A DNA stretch of 64,000 nt from Dactylorhiza incarnata. Lineage: Eukaryota > Streptophyta > Magnoliopsida > Asparagales > Orchidaceae. Within the stretch, counting starts at the first letter, position 1. The number at the start of each line of letters is the position of its first letter. The notes below the pieces were generated by a model. That model was not told the origin of the DNA. It was given only the letters and a program-made list of their open reading frames with translations, and made no database searches. The translations under genes were made by a program, and so were the position numbers. Location: assembly GCA_033032865.1 (NCBI GenBank), contig JAWHQI010000005.1, positions 4,674,001 through 4,738,000 on the forward strand. The letters are read 5' to 3'. This document shows positions 56,576 through 64,000 of the stretch, in pieces.

Positions 56576-57747
56576 ATGCCTCTCTCCAAAGAGATGGAAG
56601 CTCGCCTGAAAGCCTCGAAGGCTCGCGAGACAGCGATGATGTTGAAGCCCCCGGCCCGGATGGACCGTGCGTCCGCCTCCCCTGCGCCACAACTGAAGAA
56701 GGCGAAGGCTGTTCGCCGACTGGGGGATGACACTGTTGACCTCGACTCCTCCCTCGGCGAGAAACCCGTTGAGGAGGTATGGATTATTTCCTTCGGGCAA
56801 GAACACCTAACTGCCATTTTCTAAACTTCGCTCTCGCAAGTCACTAAAGCTGACAAGGATATCGGCGGGCCCTCGAACGAACCTCTCACCACCCCTCGGG
56901 AAAATGCGAATACTGCCGGCGAGAATCCTCCTGGTACGCTGCCTGATCTCGCTGTGTCTCGTTTTAAATCTCTCCTTGATGATGCTTATTGTTCCTTCAC
57001 TTTCTTTTTGTAGTTTCGCGCCATGCGACTCCGGGGGAGCGGGGTCAGCGAACTCCCTCACCCAAACACCAGGACGCGAACCTCTCGGCGCCAAACTTTA
57101 GGCTTCTTGCCAACGAGGATTCGGGTGGCTCGCGTCCGCCGGACGCCCCCTTTACCGGTACTGTGAAATACCCCCCTGGAAAGGGGAAAACTCAGCCCCC
57201 TCATTATGGCACCACCTTCGATCCTCCGCCTAACATTTTTCGCCCTCGCACGGGTAAGCCTTCTCGCCTCTGATATTCACTCCGAATTATCTTCCCTAAC
57301 CTCGCGTGTGACCCTTTTTTGTCAGATGGCGAGACCCAGCTCACCGACTCCGAATTCGGAGATGACGAAACGTCCCCATTTCCAGAGCGGGTGGAAGATT
57401 TCCTGGGTGATACGCGAGACCCTGAAGTGATGAAGAAGAGAACCGCGGAGTTGTTCCAAAAGCAAAACCAGATGTTGCAAGATCTTAACATCCAGGCGAG
57501 AGTGGATAGACAGGCCGCCGAGAAGAGATACGCATCCCTGATGGATGAGTGCGACAAACTTCGTGCGGCGATACCCCTGGATCCTAGCGAATGCGAGACC
57601 TCCCAAGAGACACTCATAGCGAGGATGAGAGACCACGCCCAACTGATCGAACGCGACGGTCGTGCTGCTGCTGAATTCCACAACCCCCGGAGGCCGCCGA
57701 GGAGGGGGCCGCGAGGTGGCGGTAGATGGCAGTGGCTGCCTTACTGA
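56576..57747 (+). CDS. Antisense gene A, intron-containing, unknown function
   Basis: The ATG at 56576 opens a lysine/alanine-rich segment (KEMEARLKASKARETAMM). Later exons are 57014-57253 and 57326-57747, joined by clean splice sites: introns 56934-57013 and 57254-57325 start with GT and end with AG, and both keep the frame. The 5'-most junction near 56777-56840 is less clear because the phase does not fit. The last exon encodes an acidic stretch, then a coiled-coil-like segment (MKKRTAELFQKQNQMLQD, RQAAEKRYASLMDECDKL) and an arginine/glycine tail ending at 57747. No family recognised. It lies antisense to the retroelement that carries it, upstream of gene B in the same direction. Confidence 0.6.
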
Positions 57748-58095
57748 TCTCGCGACCTTGCGTTCTCTATTTTATGAACAATTCGCTTTTGTTTTTTTTT
57801 ATTGCAACAATCTCGCCAGACCATGGCCCTTAGTGATTCTCGCTCGCCACGAGTATCGGACAATTTATTAACTACGGTTATCGCTCGCGGATTTATAACG
57901 CCGCTTTTCCTTTACCTTGTTCTCGCATGCCTGTGATATTTTCGCTTGCAAATTATTTTATCCTAACCTATCCTGCAGATTGATCTCGCTCGCCAATGAT
58001 TGGCGAAATAACTTCGTTTGGTGCGTCCCAATGATGTGACGTTTTGTCTGACTGCACCCTGGCGCTTGGGCTTCTTCCCGCCAGTTTCATTTTTC

Positions 58096-58103
58096 TATAA
58101 ATA
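58096..58103 (+). promoter_or_regulatory. TATA box of antisense gene B
   Basis: TATAAATA in the context TTTTCTATAAATAGC, about 120 bp upstream of the ATG at 58223, with a CT-rich leader between; typical plant core-promoter spacing for a leader of that size. Confidence 0.7.
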
Positions 58104-58222
58104 GCATCCCCATTAATATCATCTACCTACCGCCTTCCTTTGCCCCTTCGTTTTACCGAGTTGCAGAGCTCTCGCCAGATTCGCTCTCGCCTTCCTCTAC
58201 TATTATTCTCGCAGGTTTCGAG

Positions 58223-59934
58223 ATGGTGAAGACTTCGAAAGAGCTTCCCGAGGCGGAAGGCCGGTTGAAGTGTGCCTGGGCCTATTGCGAGCACGACTTC
58301 TTCCATTGTAATATGAGCGAGGAAGAGTATCTCTCCTCCATCGTCGACTACGTCCCCTCCGATTTCACCGCCCGCCGGCCTGAGAAGGGCGAGGTGATTA
58401 ACACCTTACGGGCCGACGAGATTGCCATCCCCATCGCGCACTTCGCGGTGGGCCTGCGACTTCCCCTCTGGCCCGAGGTTCGCCAGGTATACTTCCTTCC
58501 CACCTTCATCATTCTCGCGAGGTTGATCTCGCTCGCTTCAATTTTCTTTACTTGCGGTTTTTCAGGTTCTCCGGCACTATGGAGTTGTTCTCGGCCAGCT
58601 CACCCCCAACGCGATGGCGATAATCGTGGGGTTCGCTTGCTTCCTCCGCGAGGAGCGAATAGAGTTCAGCCTTCCGGTTTTCCGGAAGCAGTTCTCCTTC
58701 CGTGCCTATTCTGAGGGCACGGTCTACTTCGTAGGGTCGGGCTTCAAGGTCGTCGAGACCGTAAACAAAGCTCATTTCTGGGCCCAAAAGTTCCTCCTGG
58801 TAAAGGGGAACTTCGGCAACATCCCGACCTCGCCAATCCAGTACAACGACACCGTCTACCGTCCTCCCCCTCTCGGCGGTCACGATGCCGACCTCTGCCA
58901 GTTTTTCCAGAAGAAGAACTTCGAGGTAGGCCATCTCCGCCGGAACGTTGACATTCTTCTACCGGTGCTCCTTGGGGAAGGTAAAGATCTCGCCTCCATT
59001 ACCCGCTTTATATTTGTTCTCGCTATTCTCCCTAACACAATTCTTAAACAGGTGAGCGAGACATTCCCCTCCACCCACCTTACGCGAGCACCATCAAACC
59101 CTCCGCTGACCTCGCTCTCGCCACGATGGGGGCGGCGGCCTGCCGAGAAGGTTCTCCCCCTCCTGCGGCTGCCTCCAAGAAAAGGACGGAGGCCTCGGGA
59201 AGCAAGCCTTCCCGCCAACCCACTTCAAAGAAGCCGAAGATAGGCGCGAGCCCGCGCGCCTCTGTGAAGGGAAAGCGCCCTGCCGAGTCCTCGACTCCCG
59301 GGGTCGGTGCTTCCTCGCTCCCCGAGGATCGGGAAGTCGAACCAACCGAGGTTGCTACCAGGACCTCGGCATTGCCTATTCCGACGAAGCACCTACACTT
59401 CGGCCTTGGGGTGCGAGCCAAGGATGAAACCGGCGAGCGCTTAGTGCGCTGGAGGGAGGAGGCCAACCGGGTCGACGTCTCCTCCGTTCTTCCCACTTGG
59501 GTGGAGATGGACGCGGTGACCTCCCATGCCTTCAATCTATCCTATGTCTTATATGACCGCGAGGACGCCGCGGCCTATACAGAAGCGACCGCACGGGGTC
59601 TCGCTTATGAGAGCGCGAGGTCCCAGTTGCGGTCAGTGGAACTCGCCCACATGACGGGCCGCAGGTGCCTGGAGCTGGAGAACGAGTGCGCCGAGCTCGC
59701 CGAGGCCCTCAAGGTCTCGCAGGCGAAAGTGGGTGATCTCACGGACAAGTTAGCCTCCGCCGAGACCGGAGTGGTGAGTCATTCATCAACCCTGCTTCTC
59801 CCTTTTTTCCTACTTTTTCCTTACGCGTTTTTTGCTTCCAGGATGCCGAGATGGCTAGGTTGTCGGATGCTCGGGTCCTGAGCTTGGAGGGTGAGGTTGC
59901 CGCGTTGAAAGTTCTCAATCGTGATCTCACTCGG
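58223..59934 (+). CDS. Antisense gene B, spliced, putative gypsy-type transposon domain, 3'-truncated
   Basis: Four exons: 58223-58486, 58566-58980, 59052-59773, 59842-59934. All three introns (79, 71, 68 bp) are GT-AG and preserve the frame; the last has the strong donor GTGAGT. Exons 1-2 read FAVGLRLPLWPEVRQ, then VLRHYGVVLGQLTPNAMAII, then FSLPVFRKQFSF, matching the plant family called putative gypsy type transposon (PF04195). Exon 3 has a basic, Ser/Lys-rich linker (KKPKIGASPRASVKGKRP) and then acidic helices. The C-terminus is coiled-coil (LELENECAELAEALKVSQAK). No stop interrupts it. The frame runs into LTR sequence at 59935, so its natural end is lost. Role unknown; such proteins are inferred accessory factors of Tat-type elements. 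Confidence 0.7.
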
Positions 59935-59962
59935 GCTCCACCCCCTAGACCTCGCAGAGCGG

Positions 59963-60635
59963 CATTCCCAGAAAGCATAGGCGAGAGCGCTGGGGCGTGG
60001 TCTCGGCAGTTGGCGTAGGGCGAGAGCTAGAAGGATAAGAACCGATCTCGCCGAAGTGCTCGGCGAGATGTGTCATGCCATGGGTTCTGCGAGACTCCAG
60101 AGGTCGCAGAGGCGACAGGAACCCTCGCATACAGTATGGCGAGACCAAGAAGCATTCCTGGTCTCGCAGACCCCTCTTCCAGGGGAAAGGAAGTTGGAAT
60201 TACCCTCTTGCCCCTGGAGGCCTGCAAATAGCCACCCCGAACAGCGGAGTTTGGCTGTTAGCAGACCAAATTGGGGTGCAAATAGCAAAACCAAAAGGAG
60301 GAATTCCGCTATTCGTAGACCAGTTCAGAAAAACTATAAATAAGACCCAAAGGGCACCTTTGGAGAGGGTCCAGTTTTTGGCTTCTCTCTCCTTAGGCTA
60401 TCCTTGCCGAGACTCCCCTGAGCTCTCCAAGGTGCCCGGGCCTCAGCTTTGGCTCTGGAGGGGAAGCAATCTAAAGATCTTCCGGGTGTGTGGTGGGACC
60501 TCCCTGCTGAGTTAAGGGTCTGTGTTAAGTTCTGAGACCCCGACGTACTTTTTCCACGGGATAAGTAAGTGCTAGTCGCCCCCCAACCTGTTGGGGGCCC
60601 CGAGCTCCACAAGGAACCAGTTTCTGGTTTCAACA
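59963..60635 (+). repeat. Tat-like 5' LTR, bases 51-723
   Basis: Continues the LTR whose first 50 bp are at 55612-55661 (50 + 673 = 723). About 29 bp of the LTR head (59934-59962) are also present before it, more than a 5 bp target duplication would explain. TATAAATAAG lies near 60336, and the end is GGTTTCAACA. Confidence 0.88.
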
Positions 60636-60639
60636 TTCT

Positions 60640-60656
60640 TGGTGCGGTGAGCGTGG
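60640..60656 (+). other. Primer-site candidate of the open Tat-like element
   Basis: TGGTGCGGTGAGCGTGG, four bases after the LTR end, identical to the site in the gag-only element at 41222. Confidence 0.65.
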
Positions 60657-60692
60657 AGTGTGGCTAGTACAGGAAAGTCTCTAGGAGAAAGC

Positions 60693-63600
60693 ATGGCGGG
60701 CGAGGATGAGCGAGATGCAGGGTTCAGAGGTTCGCCACCAGCAGGGTCGCCAGTGACGATGGATATGCTGGCCGAGCTCAAGAGGGATATGATTGGAGCC
60801 TTTCAGAGCGCCATAGCCTCGGCGCTGGGTGGTTTCGCTACCCCGGCCCCTCAGATGGCTCCTCCATCCGGGGGCTGCGAGAACGCCCCAGGCCAGCGAG
60901 CAGGCAAGGAAGCAGCGGCCCAGGAGGCAGGCCGAGATCTCGCGGGTCGCGAGCTCTTCCCCAGTCCAGTAGGTGCGAGCGAGATCCCGACCAGAGTGGT
61001 CTCGGCAGGAGGGGTCTCGGCAACGGTGTTCTCGGCAAACCCAGGGGTGGCAGAGGGAGCCTCGGCAGGAGGTTCTGCAGGAAGAGTAGAGCCAGTTCAG
61101 AAGGTGAACGGGGGGAGTCCCTTTTGTGAGTTGGTGCTCTCGGCACCACTCCCCGAGGGGTTCAGGGAACCAGCCATGACCTTGTATGTTGGGAACAGCG
61201 ATCCCGTTCCCCACCTGCAATGGTTCGAAGATATGGTCTCGATCAGACCCATGTCGGACGCCTTCAAGTGCCGACTCTTCGCCACCACCCTGAAAGAGAA
61301 GGCGAGGGACTGGTTCTACCAGTTACCCTCGGGTTCGATTTATGCTTTTGAGGATTTGCGTAGGGGGTTCCTGCTGCGTTTCTCCACCTTGAAGAAGAGG
61401 AAGAAAGACCCGGAGTCTCTCTTCAGTATCAAGCAAAAACAAGGAGAGTCTCTAGCCCAGTATCTGGAGCGATTCAGGGAAGAGGTCCTCCTCATTCAAG
61501 AGGTACCTGGGCACACACTCCAGCTGGCCTTTACGGTGGGGCTGCGAGAGGGTTTCTTCAAAATGGATCTCAAGAGGAGGGCCCCTCTTTCCTATGAAGA
61601 ACTAATAGAGCGAGCGGCGGAGGAAGTAGACGGGGAGACAGCTAACCCCGAGTTCACAAAGAGATTGGCACGGCTGAGCGAGCCGGAGAATAGGCACCCC
61701 GAAGGAAGAAGAAGGGAGGAGGTCAGGGCCCCGGAGTTGGGGTGGAGACAGCAAGGTGGTGGAATGCAGGGCCCGGGAAGGGGGTTCCACCACGGAGGAG
61801 GTAACTTCCAGGGAGGACAGGGGAGACCCCATCAGCTGGGGTGGAGGCAGGGCCCAAGGCCACCTCCTCCCCCGCCCCATCAAGCAATGGAGATCGGGAG
61901 AGGAAGAGCGGGAAGAGGAAGGGGGGCGGGGGCCGGAGGAGCCGGTCCCAGAAGGAGGCACAGAGGAGTAGGAGTCGAGGGGAGGGTGGCGGCGCTGCCC
62001 TATTGTGACTTCCACCAGGAGGAAGGCCACGCGACCGCCACCTGCCCGGAGTTTCTAGAAATGAGAGGGGCAAGGGGACCAGCACCACAACCGCAGCAGC
62101 GCCCGGTAAGGATCGAAGAAGTCCTCGCCCAGGAAGACGAAGAGGAAAGATGCGAAGATCGGGTGGACGTAGGAGCCCGGGGGGGAATCGGGGTGATCCA
62201 CGGGGGGGTGGGAGTTGAGGCGACCCGGAAGGCGAGCCTCCATGTTATGTACCGTCGGAGCGTAGCTTCGGCATCCCAAGCCCCGCCCCCGGTGGAGAGG
62301 ATCACCTTCTCCCAAAAGGACATGCCCGGTCATGAAGACCCGTTCTGCGATGCGCTGGTTATCCAAACCGCCATCGAAAACTTTACCGTCTCGCGGATCT
62401 TGGTGGACAACGGCAGCTCGGTCAACGTTATCTTCAAGAAAGCGTTTGACGAGATGAAGGTAGAGGCCCGAAGGGTGTTGGCCTCGGATGGCCCCTTGTT
62501 TGGTTTTTCGGGAGAGAGAAAGGAGGTGGAGGGAGGAGTAGGACTCCATGTAACTCTCGGGGGGCAATCGCGGAACTGCCGTTTCGTGATTGTGGACGCC
62601 CCAAGCAGCTATAGCGCCATTTTCGGTCGGCCTCTTATTAGTGCATTTAGATGCGTCCCTTCCACCCTACACCAGTGCCTAAAGTTCAACACAGGTGGAA
62701 TCCAGGTCCGAGTCAGGGGAGACCCTAAGGTGGCGAGGCAGTGCTACGTGACGGCTGTCAACACCATCTCCTGGATGGGGGGAGCGGAGGAGTGGGATAA
62801 GAGGATGGAGAAGATGACCGAGGCAGGGGAAGAAAATGGAGGAGAGAAGGAGGAAGGAAAAGGAGGAGTCGAAGAGATCACCCCAAAAAGGGGGGTAGGG
62901 GAGCACATGGGGGAAGATGAAGGAGAAGAGGGAGAAAAGGGGGAGGAAGTTCATGCCCGGGAAGGGGTCGAGGTAGGACCCTGGGCGGAGAAAGGAGGAA
63001 GAGAAGAAGGAGGAAGGGCCGAGAAGAGAAGGGTGGAGGAGGTGATGGAGATAGAAGGGGAGGAAGGAGGAGCCCAGGAGCTCGCCGACGAAGGAGAGGA
63101 GGAGAGGCCTTGGGGGGAGCAGTCGCGGCTGGAGGCCGTAGACGAGGTCATCGAACTGGAAGTCGTCACCCGACTGGGGGTGATGGAGAAGATCCGGGTC
63201 AGCGGAGAGCTCAACTCGGAGGAGAGGGCGGAGATCCTCGCCTGCGTCCAGAAGAACGTGGACGTCTTTGCCTGGAGTGCCGCGGAGATGCCCGGGATAG
63301 ACGCGGATGTGGCCTGCCACCGCCTCAACCTCGAGCCCGGCGCCCGCCCCATCCGCCAAAGGAGGAGGCCCACTGCAGACAAGCTGGAAGGGCCCATCCG
63401 CGAGGAAGTGGAAAAGCTTCTGAAAGCAGGTTTTGTAAAGGAGATCCAGTACCCAGGCTGGGTCTCCAACGTCGTCATGGTAAAGAAAGGTGGAGGTAAA
63501 TGGCGAATGTGTATCGATTTCTCTTTGCTTAATAAATCATGCCCGAAGGATTGTTACCCCCTGCCTAGAATCGACGCGCTGGTTTACTCAGCCGTCGGTT

Positions 63601-64000
63601 TTCATATGATGTCTTTCTTAGATGCTTTTTCAGGTTATCATCAGATCCGCATGCATCCCCCTGACATCAAGGATGTCTCCTTCATCACGAGGGATGGATG
63701 CTACTGTTATAGGATGATGCCCTTCGGGCTCAAGAATGCGGGAGCCACATACCAAAGGATGATGGACCGGGTTTTCCGTGAGCAAAGGGGGAGAAACCTG
63801 GAGGTCTATGTCGATGACCTCATGGTCAAGAGCCGAGGTCTTGAATCCCACCTCCGCGACCTCGAGGAAACTTTCGAAACCCTACGGAAGTTCAAGATGA
63901 GACTCAACCCGTCGAAGTGTGTCTTCGGAGCCAGTCGAGGAAAATTCTTGGGCCACATGCTCACCCCGGCTGGGGTGGAGCCTAACCCAGATAAGGTCAA
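60693..64000 (+). CDS. Tat-like gypsy gag-pol polyprotein, open to the window edge
   Basis: One uninterrupted frame of 1102 codons from ATG 60693 to the last base, no stop or shift. Residues about 160-330 are the Gag capsid (HLQWFEDMVSIRPMSD, FATTLKEKARDWF, VGLREGFFKM). A glycine/arginine-rich tract follows, then the zinc box CDFHQEEGHATATC at residue 438. The protease reads LVDNGSSVNVIF with its Asp at residue 572, the Tat/Ogre form of D-T/S-G. An acidic glutamate/glycine-rich linker spans about 700-830. RT follows from about 910 (WRMCIDFSLLNKSCPKD, MSFLDAFSGYHQIRM, MPFGLKNAGATYQRMM), with intact YVDD at residue 1039 (63807-63818), then FLGHMLTPAGVE. RNase H and integrase would lie outside. 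All visible catalytic residues are intact. It is preceded by LTR and primer site. Confidence 0.93.
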   Translation, partial: MAGEDERDAGFRGSPPAGSPVTMDMLAELKRDMIGAFQSAIASALGGFATPAPQMAPPSGGCENAPGQRAGKEAAAQEAGRDLAGRELFPSPVGASEIPTRVVSAGGVSATVFSANPGVAEGASAGGSAGRVEPVQKVNGGSPFCELVLSAPLPEGFREPAMTLYVGNSDPVPHLQWFEDMVSIRPMSDAFKCRLFATTLKEKARDWFYQLPSGSIYAFEDLRRGFLLRFSTLKKRKKDPESLFSIKQKQGESLAQYLERFREEVLLIQEVPGHTLQLAFTVGLREGFFKMDLKRRAPLSYEELIERAAEEVDGETANPEFTKRLARLSEPENRHPEGRRREEVRAPELGWRQQGGGMQGPGRGFHHGGGNFQGGQGRPHQLGWRQGPRPPPPPPHQAMEIGRGRAGRGRGAGAGGAGPRRRHRGVGVEGRVAALPYCDFHQEEGHATATCPEFLEMRGARGPAPQPQQRPVRIEEVLAQEDEEERCEDRVDVGARGGIGVIHGGVGVEATRKASLHVMYRRSVASASQAPPPVERITFSQKDMPGHEDPFCDALVIQTAIENFTVSRILVDNGSSVNVIFKKAFDEMKVEARRVLASDGPLFGFSGERKEVEGGVGLHVTLGGQSRNCRFVIVDAPSSYSAIFGRPLISAFRCVPSTLHQCLKFNTGGIQVRVRGDPKVARQCYVTAVNTISWMGGAEEWDKRMEKMTEAGEENGGEKEEGKGGVEEITPKRGVGEHMGEDEGEEGEKGEEVHAREGVEVGPWAEKGGREEGGRAEKRRVEEVMEIEGEEGGAQELADEGEEERPWGEQSRLEAVDEVIELEVVTRLGVMEKIRVSGELNSEERAEILACVQKNVDVFAWSAAEMPGIDADVACHRLNLEPGARPIRQRRRPTADKLEGPIREEVEKLLKAGFVKEIQYPGWVSNVVMVKKGGGKWRMCIDFSLLNKSCPKDCYPLPRIDALVYSAVGFHMMSFLDAFSGYHQIRMHPPDIKDVSFITRDGCYCYRMMPFGLKNAGATYQRMMDRVFREQRGRNLEVYVDDLMVKSRGLESHLRDLEETFETLRKFKMRLNPSKCVFGASRGKFLGHMLTPAGVEPNPDKV

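Larger units (their letters stand above)
55662..59934 (-). mobile_element. Truncated minus-strand Tat-like gypsy: 3' LTR plus antisense-gene region
   Basis: Consists of the 3' LTR (55662-56384), a polypurine tract, and 3.5 kb carrying two genes on the opposite strand. Its gag, pol and 5' LTR are missing: at 59934/59935 it joins plus-oriented LTR sequence. Tat-lineage elements are known to carry extra antisense reading frames between pol and the 3' LTR, which fits this position. It appears inserted at base 50 of the plus element's 5' LTR. Confidence 0.75.
55612..64000 (+). mobile_element. Plus-strand Tat-like gypsy, apparently intact, 5' LTR split by a minus-strand relative
   Basis: The 5' LTR is 55612-55661 plus 59963-60635, interrupted by 55662-59934. 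Primer site and gag-pol follow and run off the right edge. The interruption separates the LTR start from its TATA box, yet leaves the TATA box next to gag. The insertion may therefore alter expression rather than coding. Confidence 0.75.

Noticed and set aside
62679..63478. Long minus-strand frames opposite the Tat-like pol
   Set aside because: Antisense shadows of the glutamate/glycine-rich protease-RT linker and RT codons; the plus frame has all conserved motifs.

Overview
The window is nuclear DNA of a seed plant, most likely a flowering plant. Nearly all of it is transposable-element sequence: five Ty1/copia elements, an old Ty3/gypsy chromovirus, two gag-only gypsy derivatives, a Tat-like gypsy family carrying spliced antisense genes, RTE-type LINEs, an Au-like SINE fragment and two non-autonomous DNA elements. 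I recognise no host protein gene, tRNA, rRNA or CRISPR array. The species cannot be named from the sequence.

Layout. 1-720 looks like part of a minus-strand LTR packed with palindromes. Copia-1 (1765-6814, +) has two identical 122 bp LTRs and the 5 bp duplication TGACT. From about 9080 to 29830 lies a degenerate minus-strand chromovirus. Gag, protease, RT, RNase H, integrase and chromodomain can be read in order, but they are split by copia-2 (11211-16307) and by a DNA element (18710-28737). That DNA element itself contains copia-3 (19188-24259) and a full-length RTE LINE (about 24531-28581), and a second, inverted RTE copy sits inside the LINE. Copia-4 (29872-34456, -) interrupts an LTR remnant beside the chromovirus. 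Removing the insertions leaves about 5.6 kb, a normal chromovirus length.

35394-37834 is a 2.4 kb LTR element that codes only for Gag (TR-GAG type). 39665-47207 is a second gag-only gypsy. Its LTRs are swollen by 51 bp hairpin minisatellites, and its pol region is replaced by 86 bp and 79 bp tandem arrays. Copia-5 (47673-52416, +) has nearly identical LTRs and a long pol frame but no gag; it sits in a DNA-transposon-like unit with internal tandem repeats.

From 55612 to the right edge is a Tat-like gypsy complex. A 723 bp LTR in minus orientation (55662-56384) has inserted at base 50 of a plus-oriented LTR of the same family. Two plus-strand, TATA-box, intron-containing genes follow (56501-57747 and 58096-59934), antisense to the retrotransposon that carries them. 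Then comes the remainder of the plus LTR (59963-60635) and a gag-pol frame that stays open from 60693 to the window end. This autonomous-looking element shares gag, LTR 3' half, primer-site region and polypurine tract with the gag-only element at 39665-47207, so the two look like helper and dependent.

The most interesting material is this Tat-like pair (antisense spliced genes, LTR minisatellites, a gag-coding repeat related to the LTR minisatellite, self-insertion into an LTR) together with the gag-less but recently inserted copia-5.
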